A stretch of 23,337 bases of DNA. Origin: Monoraphidium neglectum (lineage: Eukaryota; Chlorophyta; Chlorophyceae; Sphaeropleales; Selenastraceae). Made by a program: the position numbers and the translations under genes. Within the stretch, counting starts at the first letter, position 1; the number at the start of each line of letters is the position of its first letter. Shown here one piece after another: positions 10,265 to 20,100 of the stretch. Where the stretch lies: the NCBI RefSeq assembly GCF_000611645.1, contig NW_014013306.1, forward strand, positions 1-23,337. The letters run 5' to 3'. The notes under the pieces were generated by a model. The model had not been told where the DNA came from. It did not search any database and saw only the letters and a program-made list of their open reading frames with translations.

Positions 10265-13200
10265 ATGGCGGCGGGGCCGGAGGCATGGAACACGTCTGAG
10301 CTACTCGCCGCGTGCTGCGGCGCGGCGGTGCAGGTGTGGGCCCCCCTCAGCGCCGACCCCCGCCGGGACGTCGCGATCGACGAGGCCGCGGGCGTGTCGG
10401 CGCTCGACTGGAGCGGCAACAACAAGGTGCTGGCGGTGGCGGGCGACAAGGCCCAGATCACGATGGTCGGGGGTGGCAAGGTCATAGGGTACGTCCCAGA
10501 GGTCCCAGAGGCCAGCTTGAGTGGCGTCACGGCAATGAGATTCTCCGCGGACTCCAAGCGACTCGCTATCGGATGCACAAACCGGGCGCTGCACATTCGC
10601 GACCTTCGGAGCCAGGTGGGGCGCGTGGGTGCGGAAGACGGGAGCATCACAACGGGGGCACGAGGGAGCGGCGGCGGNNNNNNNNNNNNNNNNNNNNNNN
10701 NNNNNNNNNNNNNNNNNNNNNNNNNNNNNNNNNNNNNNNNNNNNNNNNNNNNNNNNNNNNNNNNNNNNNNNNNNNNNNNNNNNNNNNNNNNNNNNNNNNN
10801 NNNNNNNNNNNNNNNNNNNNNNNNNNNNNNNNNNNNNNNNNNNNNNNNNNNNNNNNNNNNNNNNNNNNNNNNNNNNNNNNNNNNNNNNNNNNNNNNNNNN
10901 NNNNNNNNNNNNNNNNNNNNNNNNNNNNNNNNNNNNNNNNNNNNNNNNNNNNNNNNNNNNNNNNNNNNNNNNNNNNNNNCAACGGGGGCACGAGGGAGCG
11001 GCGGCGGCCGCGAAACGCGGCCCCGCCGTGCCGGGCCGCGCTTCGCGCGGTGGCCCATGGGCACAGCATGGGCGGAGGCATCTTCAGCAGATGCGCCCAC
11101 TCGGCAGCAGCCATGAGGAGCGGGAATGTTCAGGTTCGCACCAGCGCCAGCAGCTGCGGCAGCAGCAGCGCGACGCTGCCGCCGCAAACTCCCAACCCGC
11201 CCCTCGGCCGGCCGCCCCGGTGACCAGGGCGCTGGCAACAAGTGCATAATCGACCACAAGGCACCCGTGGCCGCGCTGGCCATCAGCCCCGACGACTCAT
11301 TGCTGGTGTCTTCCAGGTGCGAGCACGACTCACCCCGCCCCCTTTCGGCCGCCGAGCCGCTGGGCCCCAACACGCCTGCCTAGCGCTGGGCGAGCGTTTC
11401 GGCCGCAGAGTGTATGCAATGCCGCAGTCTGCCTGGCTTGGGCTGTGCGGTGTTCAAAGAAAAAGCAACTGTATGAGGGCGGTCAGCGTTTGCCAAGTAA
11501 TCCTTGCAAGAGGGAGTCCTTGCAAGAGGGAGTGTCGTGCTGGCACGCGCACACATACACACACACACACACACACGCACACACCCACACACACACACAC
11601 ACATCGCGCACATGTACGCACACACACTCGCTCACATCTGCTACACACACACGCGCACACACCCCTGTGCAGTGCTGGCGGCCAGGTAATGCTCCACGAC
11701 TTCAAAACAGGCGCCAAGCTCGCCTCCCTCGCCCACGACGGCGCCGCGCGGTCCGCCGCGCTGCAGTTCTGTGCTTCAGACGCCGACCGCCTGGCGACCG
11801 CCTCGGACGACGGCGGCGTCGCCGTCTGGAGCGTCGCGGCCCGCGCGGCGCGGCACGAGCTGCGTCGGCTGCACCGGGTGCGGCGCCGCGCGCTCCTTGA
11901 CCCAATGCCGCGCGGCGCGGCTTGCTGCCGTGCGGCGCGCAGCGTGACTTGGGACCAGGCATCTGCTGGAACAAGCTGCTTGCCTCCCTGAGCTTGCGCA
12001 ACCTTGGAGGCTCGAAACGGCGTCGGCAACCGCTGCAAAACACTTTATGAAATCTGCCATACCAGGGCCGTCCTGTGTGAGGACCTCACTTCACGTCTTT
12101 GACCCAAAACATCTGTTGCCAATCGCAGGGCGGCGCCACGGGCGTGCGTTTCGCGCCGGACAGCCCGCACGTCCTATACTCGTGTGGCAAAGATGGCCGG
12201 CTGCTGGTGCTGGACACGCGGCAGCCGACACAGCAGCAGCAGGTGCGGGGCGCGGCGGGGCGCTGAGCAGGCGGGCCCTGCGAGCGGGCTGCGCGCTGCT
12301 GCTGATTGCTACCTGCGACACCACTCACTGCCGCAACACCGACATGGCTCACGAGCCCGTGACTGAATGCGGTACGCGTGAGCGCTTCCAGCTTGAGCAG
12401 ATCACTACCTCTACCGTGTCCCCCCCCCACACACACACATACATGCATGCAACACACGCACGCAACATACATATAAACTCACGCACACACACGTGCCCGC
12501 GGACATCGTCATCTGCTCCCCACCGCAGGAGACCCTTGCCGCGCAGGCGTCTCAGCCCCTGACGTGCTTGGACGCGCGCTTCGATGCCCGCAGCCTGGCA
12601 GTGGGGACGTCTGGAGGCGCCGTCCTGGTGTTTGACCTGCGGCGCCCCGGCCAGGAGGTCGGCTCGCGGTCTTTTGGGGACGCGGCGGGGCCGGTAGCCT
12701 GTGTGCGGTGGCAGCACGCGCCGCACGCTGGGTCAAAGCACAAAGCGGCAGCGGCGGCCTCGGCGGGCGGGGCCGCAATCAGCGGCGCGCCGGGGCGGCT
12801 GACGGCGGCGGCGGCGCCTGCGGCCGCGGCCGCGGCCCTGAGCGCGCAGGGCGGCCGAGGGGACGCGATCTTGGCCGCGAGGGGCGCCCCGGCCGCAGCT
12901 GCTGGTGCCTTCGGGCCGCACGCACCAGCGGCTGCCGCGGCGGGGCGCTCGGTGACGCCGGAGCCGGCGCGCGGCGTGTCGCCGGAGCCCTCAGCCGTGT
13001 CCGGGTTCAGCCTGGTGGGCGGTTGGGCTCTCAGGGACTTGGGGCTGCCTCGGTTCGCAGCGGGGACTACAAAGGGCTTCAATGGCTTGGTGCCCGTTGC
13101 AGATTATGCAGCAGCTTGTGGCATGGATCCTGTTGATCGTGATCTGATCTTGATCGGCGCCGCGTTGACTTTCATCGCATCGTCATGACTCGCTGTCCCC

Positions 13201-14241
13201 GCATGCCGCTCTGGCTGCTCTGGCTGTGCAGGACGGCTTCACACGGGCGGTGTCCCCGGTGCGCCTCAGCGACCCCGACACCCGCACGCCCACCGGCCCA
13301 AACACTGCCGGCGCCGGCGCGGCGGCCGCGGCGACGCCGGGCGACTCGTTCGCGTCGGGGGTCGGCGCGTTCATGGTCACGCCCGGCGTCGGCGTCACCC
13401 GCGGGCTCGCAGCCGCGCAGGGGCTGGCGGCGGCGGACGGGACGCCGATCAGTCGCATCGCGCAGTTTGCTGCGAGCGACCCGCAGCTGCCGCCGCCGCG
13501 TCCGCAGCAGCCTGTGTTGGGCGCCGCCGGAGGCAGCAGGGGCGAGCGCGCGGCTCTGGACACTCAAAACCGGCCCGCCGCGGACGCGGCGCCGCCGCCG
13601 CCGGGGGGCGCGAAGGCGGGGCCGCCAGCCGGCGCGGGCGGCGCGCGGCACGGCGGCGTAGCGGCGCAGGCAGCGGCGGGAGTGACGCCGCGGGGCTATG
13701 CGGGATCGAGGCAGCAAGCCGGGTCTGGCGTCGCCGCACGGGCTGCAGCCATCACCAACGCGGCCGGCGGCGGCCTCGGCAGCCGCGCGGCATCAGCCGC
13801 ATCCAGCGCCGCCGTCGAGGCCGCTGCCGTGGCGGCGCTGGAGGGCGCCGCGGGCGCGGCCTCGGCGCGGGCGGCACAGGAGGCAGGCGCAGCCGCGGCG
13901 GCGGCGGGGCCCGGCGCGGGCGTGGACGGGGTGTTTGCGGGGCCAGGGGCGGGGATGATGCTGCGGGAGGACGTATTCCGCGCATACATTGACCAGCAGA
14001 CGGCGGTGAGAGGGGCGCGGGCAGACGCTCGAGCGCCGGGGGGGGGTGCAGTCGGGGGACCAGGCGCGCGAGGCATTGGCGGTGTCGTGATGGGGCCGAT
14101 GCTCCCCGCGCGGGCGCGTGGGCCGGGCGATGCAGCTGGGCGCGGCACACCCAACATGGGGCATCTGGGTGTTGAATGACTTGCATGCGTATGGGCACTC
14201 CGCATGCTACACGCATGCAGTCATCTTCACATGCAAGCACG

Positions 14242-14303
<62 letters not shown>

Positions 14304-14907
14304 ACACAATTACACACACACACCCTCACTCCAGGCCGTGCGCCAGGACGTCCGCAGCCTGCACTTGGAGGTGCTGCAGCAGTTCCACCAGGCGCAGGTC
14401 AGAGGGGAAGTTTGGGGTGGGGGTGGTAGGGGACCGCCCGCCCAGACGGCCAGACAGCCGCCGCGAGCCCCGACCGCAGTGCCGGACGCACCCCGGCCGG
14501 ACGCACCCCGGCTCGCGCCCGCTCTTTGTGCGCCCCCGCTTCCGGCGGCCCTTTGAAAACCTCAGCTGAGAGGGCCAGCCCGTCCCGCTCGCTGCTGATC
14601 TTGCTTGCGAATTCCCGCCGCGGGCAAGCCAGCCGCCTCGGCGGCATGTATCGTGAACACTTGTGTAACCCATGCCCGCTGCCACGCCACCGACCCGCCC
14701 TCAAGCAAATTTCACATTTCTCCCCCTGAATTCCGCCCCCAGATGGACCTTATGAGTGTTGTGGAGGGCCTGGCCCAGCGCCAGGAGGCCATAGTGCAGC
14801 GCCTGGAGGCCCTGGGGCGCCAGGTGCAGGAGGCGGCGGACAGCCGGGGCGCGGGGGGGCTGCAGAGCGGCGGCGGCGGCGTGGGCATCTCCATGGCGTG
14901 GCTGTGA
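10265..14907 (+). CDS. NEDD1: NEDD1-type WD40 protein, gamma-tubulin complex recruitment factor
   Basis: Model: join(10265..10615, 11228..11316, 11673..11877, 12129..12242, 12529..13014, 13232..14005, 14335..14397, 14743..14907); 8 exons, 748 aa. The ATG follows an in-frame TGA at 10232-10234. About seven WD40-like blades can be seen: near residues 12-27 (AVQVWAPL), 44-68 (ALDWSGNNKVLAVAGDKAQI), 86-113 (MRFSADSKRLAIGCTNRALH), 124-155 (LAISPDDSLLVSS), 165-195 (RLATASDDGGVAVWSV), 217-245 (VLYSCGKDGRLLVLDTR) and 262-291 (SLAVGTSGGAVLVFDLR). An Ala/Gly/Pro-rich linker follows (about 300-650). The C-terminus REDVFRAYIDQQTA, AVRQDVRSLHLEVLQQFHQA, MDLMSVVEGLAQRQEAIVQR is an amphipathic coiled coil that matches the NEDD1 segment of animals and plants binding the gamma-tubulin ring complex. 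The expected role is microtubule nucleation at basal bodies and spindles. Intron 1 contains the assembly gap, but the phase joins cleanly across it. The exon 2 acceptor (11227) is the least certain boundary. Confidence 0.9.
10650..11007. other. assembly gap flanked by the same 28 bp on both sides
   Basis: Unknown bases occupy 10678-10979 (302 N). The 28 bases before the gap (10650-10677, starting caacgggggcacgaggg) are identical to the 28 after it (10980-11007). Either the contig ends overlap and the true gap is zero or negative, or a GC-rich tandem repeat collapsed here. The whole stretch is in NEDD1 intron 1. Confidence 0.9.
11501..11532 (+). repeat. 16-bp perfect tandem duplication
   Basis: tccttgcaagagggag occurs twice head to tail in NEDD1 intron 2, just before the CA tract. 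Confidence 0.9.
11549..11663 (+). repeat. (CA)n tract before the acceptor of NEDD1 intron 2
   Basis: Interrupted CA dinucleotides on the sense strand running to within about ten bases of the acceptor at 11671-11672. Confidence 0.9.
12429..12493 (+). repeat. (CA)n-rich tract, NEDD1 intron 4
   Basis: CA-rich sense strand after a run of eight or more C, in the 3' part of intron 4 (12243-12528). Confidence 0.85.
14243..14323 (+). repeat. (CA)n tract before the acceptor of NEDD1 intron 6
   Basis: Long nearly pure CA run in intron 6 (14006-14334), ending about ten bases before the acceptor. The preceding and following exons are the two halves of the gamma-tubulin-recruiting helix. Confidence 0.9.
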
Positions 14908-15336
14908 GGCGGTGCCCGGGGGAGGGGAGTGGCGGCCGCGCGGCGGCTGCGGGCTGCGGCGCGGCGGCGGGCGGCGCGGGGCGCCTGGTGGCGGCGCGGG
15001 CTGGGCAGCGGCTCGGCCCGGCTTGAGCGTTTCATGCACCAATGTGCTGGCGCCTGCAGCCGTGGCGCTGAGCCGGCAGTGTCGGCCGCACCCGCAAACT
15101 TGCTGTTTGCAATAGTGCTATGTCGACCACTACGATAGCTGGAACATCTGAACGACAAACATGTGATGTTACAACTCGACATGAGGGATCAGACTTGGCA
15201 TCAGGCGCGCCGCTGCGGCCGCCATTGACCTGGTATCAGGTCAACACTGGTGCCCTGAGGGCGCCCCGCCGCCGCCAATCCAGCCAGCAGGACCTGAGTC
15301 CTACCAACATGGGGGATGGGGGGGTCCCCTCGCGCG
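14908..15336. other. convergent intergenic region, NEDD1 and FAD dehydrogenase 3' ends
   Basis: 429 bases separate the two stop codons. The first half is very GC-rich (the NEDD1 3' UTR). No gene is seen. A TGTAA for the minus-strand gene lies here; none was found for NEDD1. Confidence 0.65.
15169..15173 (-). promoter_or_regulatory. candidate polyadenylation element TGTAA for the FAD dehydrogenase
   Basis: TGTAA on the minus strand, 163 bases past the stop codon of the minus-strand gene, a plausible 3' UTR length for a green alga. Confidence 0.55.
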
Positions 15337-17095
15337 TCAAAACCCGAGCCTGAGGTGCACACCCGTGAGGGAGGCGACCACGGCCTCCCCCACACGCAGC
15401 CCGTCCACCGCCGCCGACACGATGCCGCCCGCGTAGCCGGCGCCCTCGCCGCAGGGGAACAGGCCCTCCAGGGAGACGCTGCATTCGGTTTGAATTGGCG
15501 CGGAAGGAACCGCCCAAGCAGGCTGGTCAGGGGCAAAGCACTTTGGCCGTTCGTCTTGGGGCCCACAAAGTTTGCATGGTGATCAATGGAGCTGCACACA
15601 CCTTTGGCACGGGTCCGGCCAACACCACACCAAGAAGCACCCCCGCCCCTGCAGCAAACCAAAGGATGACGGGTCGCACAGGCGAGCCCAACAGCGGGGC
15701 GGGCTGCCGAACGCGCGCCCACGCACTCAACATAGCGGCCGCGCTTGCGGTTTGCGCCCATGCGCACCTGCAGCAGTCGTCTGCCCGCCGCTCTATGCGG
15801 ACCGGCGCGCTCGTCCGCGTCTCGACGCCGTGCAGCAGCCCCTTGCCGCTCGCCACAAAGCCGGGCAGGTTCCGGTCAAACCTGGTCAAACGCGGTGCAG
15901 GGTGCGGGTAGTGCCAAAATGAGACAGCTGAGGAGCCGTCAGTGCCACAAGGGGCACACGACCCAGACAGTTGCAGGCGAAAAATGTTTGTCACGCGCTA
16001 GGTATGGACAATCTTCGGCAGTGGCGGGGAAAATGCATCCCTCGGAGCGAGCGGCAGGCCACCGGCTAAAGCGTGCCACCGCCCGGTCAAACCTGGTCAA
16101 GGCGGCGCGGATGGCGGCCGACATGGAGTCTGGGTAGAGGTCGTGCAGGGGGGCGCTGGCTATGCCCAGGCGGTACGAGCTCGAGGGCAGCGCGGCGGGG
16201 TCAGACGTGCGCCCTGGCGGGTAGGAGGCAATGGAAGTGACAGCGCACGAATTGCAGCATTGAGAGAGGGCATGCTTGCATGTTGTGTGGTGGCGGTCCG
16301 GAATGTGCGTGATGCTGTTTCCGGAAAGTGTCAGGGGGCCGTCTCACAGCGATGACTGGCCAGATCTTGCAGCAAAAAAGAAACTGTGAATTTCGCCGCG
16401 CCACATGGCTCCTGCTCAAGGCAGGACGGCCACCTGCCCCGCCGCCGACTAAGAATAGGACGCGCACGCGTCCATGCAAGGAAAAGCACGCCCACGCGGC
16501 AGCGTCCCGCCCCCGCACCTGCCATGAAGTCGTCCACCCGCTGAACGGGCGCGATCAGCGCGCCGCCGCCGCGCCGCGCGCCCTCCCGCTCCATCTCGCG
16601 CTGCGGGAAGCCGCGCGCCAAGAGAGCAACCGGTGTGCAAACGCGCCCAAAAACAAAGCCCGATTGAGCCTGATAAACAAGGCCTTCGAGCGCGACAGCC
16701 AACAATACGGTATGGAAGGTTGACACAGGTGTTTGCATTGTTTGAGTTTCACACCTGCAGCTCAACGCCGGCCAGCGGCCCGTGGGCGGCCTCCAGGTGC
16801 GCCCAGTCGCCATGCCGCACTGTCACCACCAGGGCCGAGTTGCACCAGGGGGAGGAGCGCTTGCTGGGACGCGAAGCGGGGGAGAACGTGTGGTGGAGAG
16901 GGGGAGTGCAATTGCGTTTGAGAAGGGAACAGGCTGGATGGGTGCAGGTTGGATTGCAAACCCAGGGAGGCTTGGCACGCACGGCTGGCTCAGGACAGGC
17001 GGCCATGCAGCTGCCGCACGCATGCATGCAGTGACACGTGTGCACATACACACAAAACACACACATTTGAAAACACAAAGTGCCGCGCGCGCACA

Positions 17096-17138
<43 letters not shown>

Positions 17139-20100
17139 CACTCACACGCACGCACACACACGCGCGCACGCGCAGACTCCTCCCCGCACCTGAAGCTCAT
17201 GCCGTTGATGCACAGCTCGTCCTCGCTCGTGCTGGTGGGCACGATCTGGCCGCCAGGGCACATGCAGAACGAGTACACCCCCCTGCTGCCCTCCCCGTCA
17301 CCCTCATCGCCGCCGCCAACAACCACCCCTTCCGCCCTTCCGACTTCCACAGCCTGTCCCTCACGCTGCTGTTGCTGCTGCTGCTGCTGCTGCTCGTGCT
17401 TCCCCCTCCCGCTGCTGGTCGCCCCATCACTGCCGCCGCCGCTGCTGCTGTTGCTGCTGCGGCTGCTGCTGCTGCTGCTGCTGCTGCCACCGTGGCTTGC
17501 GTGGGGTGCAGGTGCTGACAGGCTGTCCAGGATGTTGGTAGCCAGTGTGTAGTCAGCCACGGGCAGCTTCCCCTTGCCACGCATGACCTGTCAGAGGAAC
17601 GAAAAGGGGGTCGTAACAGGATCAGCGCGCTCTCAACTCCCTGTGTGGACTTGCATGGCTGGCTCAACCCTGAATGCATTGTTATGCAGCGCGCCCATCA
17701 GGGCAAAAAGAGCAGCCATGATGTGCGGGCCTGTCGCTCTGAACCAGCCTGCAACGCCTGGCTGGCGCTGCGCCGTGCACTTGCAAACCTGTCAAGTTCA
17801 CACGCCCTGGTGCATGCAGCAGGACATGATGGCACAAACTTCACTCCGTCCCCTCTTCATCAGTGGGTCGCAGCCGGGCTGCGTGCGGCCCAAAACCGCC
17901 CCACCCCCCCTCGGAAAGACAAACAAACCCAAGCCGCGCTCACCCCCCTGGCGTCCTCTTCGCCGTATTGGGCCGCGTCCAGCCACGCCTGCGGGTGCTC
18001 TATCCTGAACCCCAGCGCAAACGGCTTTGCGCTCATGGCCACGCCGCGGGCCGCCAGCGTCTGGTACAGCGGACGCGCGGAGTGGCCCGGCGCCAGCACG
18101 ACAGCGCTGGCGCGCAGCGCCTCGCCCCCTGCAGACGTTGCCGCATGTTCGCGCGTGCAGGTCAAGGGGTCAGGGCAGAATTCAGCAGACGAGGTGCTGC
18201 CCGTCGTGCCGAGGCCAGCAGCTGCCCTTGCCGCGTAGGCCATGAGTGCAAGAGTATCTTACGGCACTCTTGAAGACCAGGTCAGCCACTGACTGATCCC
18301 CTTGGCTCCCTTGACAAATTGCAAAAACTGTGTTGCGCACTGCAGCAAACAAACACTTGTGCCGCATGAGGCAGCAGCACATCCAATCAACCAGTATCCC
18401 CTAACCGCCGTCTCACCTTCCAAGATCACGCCCGTTGTGCTGCCGCCCTCCACTATAAGATCTTTCACGGAGCAGCCAAACCTAACCTCAACGCCCAGCG
18501 CCTGCGTGAGGTGACGCCACCATGGTGTGGCGGCACGTGTGATGACGTCATCAATCACGCAGCACTCGGTCAGGGGATGGAGCGGCTGCTTGCGCCTTCG
18601 TACGCCGAGCCTCTCTTTCGTGACCTTTCAGGGCTTGACAGCCTGAGTGGCTGTCTCCACCCCACTGCGCCATTGACCTAAAGGTTTGCGACGGCAAGGC
18701 CGTTGTGATGCCCACCAGCCAGGGTTCGAATGGTTGCTCCGCCGGCATCGTGAAGTTCTCACCTGCAGGTGGGCCCTGAAGTTCTTGAGGATCCTCACGA
18801 GGTTCTCTGTGCCCATGTGGGGCTTGCCGCTGACGAGGACGGCCTTGGCGGTTGGGAGCGGTCGGGGGAGGTCATGATCGGTTGGGAGCAGTTAGGCAGT
18901 TTGAGCATGTAGCAGGTTGAGCGTGGCGGCGTCAAGGCAGGAGGCGAGAGGGCCTGCAACAAGTGCGAGTCTGCTAGCAACCAGGGGAGGGGGCGGCAGT
19001 GCTGGGCCCATCCATCAAAAGTGGCAGCCAATGCTCGGTGTGCGAAATTGACAACATGGCCCAACGGCGATGTCGGCAGGTGCATCCCGCGGGGGCCAAG
19101 CTGCAGGGATCCATCCCCCGGCGGGCCGGCGGTGGGCTCACATCGGGCGCCCCGAGGGCGTGGAGGGTCGTCAGCACGCGCCTCACGGGGTCGCTGTTGC
19201 GCCCGATGCGGGTGGTGAGCTTCCCGTCACTCCAGGTGCCCGCGCCGCCCTCGCCTGAAGCGGGGGAAGGGAGGGAGGAGAGGAACGGGCGCTGTCAGTG
19301 GGGGAAGGGGGCGGCTTAGGGAGAGGGCACGATTTGAGGATCGCAGCCGGCGCCTGGCGAGCAAGCGCGTGGTGATGTCGAGTCAGGGCCGCAACCTGGC
19401 ACACACACCCCTGGTGACGCCCTGGCATGTGACCTTATGCGTCCCAAAACCACCGCCTGCACTCCCCTCACCCACCCACCATAGCATAGGTTGCTCTCGG
19501 GGTTGAGCCGTCGCCGCACAAACAGCGCCCCTATGTCGCGGCCCCGCTGCTCCACCGCCTGCCCCTTCTCCAGCAGGACGACCCTCAGCCCCGCCTCTGC
19601 CGCAGCCAGCGCCGCAAACAGCCCGCCTGGGCCGGCGCCCACCACGACCACCGGCTCGCGCGCCGCGCCGCCCGCGGCGCCGCCGACGGGGGCGAGGAAC
19701 GCCGCGTCGGGCGTGATTAGGTGGGCTGGGGCCGTGGCGCCGCCGCTGCTGCGTGAGGCGTCGTTGGCAGCCGCGAGCACATCCAATTCTCCTGGCGCCA
19801 GCCTGCGGCGGCGCAATCGTTGGCTGGTTGGTTGGATCACATACACACACATATATCACAGAATAAAAATATGCCATATACATGCTGAAACATGCAAACA
19901 TAAGGGGTATTTGGGAGGGTGTATTGCCCTTTCGGGCCAACCATTCCACCAAAAAGTCAGGAGGGCAGCCACAGTTGCTGCGCAACAGGAGGGGCGAGCC
20001 GTAGGCCAAAGGTGAATGGCAGCCCGCCCGCCGGAGCCGCGACCCCACGCACGCCCGGGCTCGCGCGCAGCGCTCACCACTCCACAAGCCCCTGCCGCGG

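Noticed and set aside
10243..11373. A 376-codon open frame on the minus strand across the gap
   Set aside because: Its length comes from the 302 unknown bases and GC-rich sequence with few stops. The plus strand carries conserved WD40 exons here.
15872..16100. Intron 12 as a simple tandem duplication of exon sequence
   Set aside because: Only 18 bases match. The intron beyond the repeat does not resemble exon 12 or 13 by eye, so this is a less likely origin, though an old diverged duplicate cannot be excluded.
18846..18896. Two similar cggttgggagc copies near the exon 6 acceptor of the FAD dehydrogenase as a second intron-gain footprint
   Set aside because: The copies are short, imperfect and both inside the intron, not at the two splice sites.
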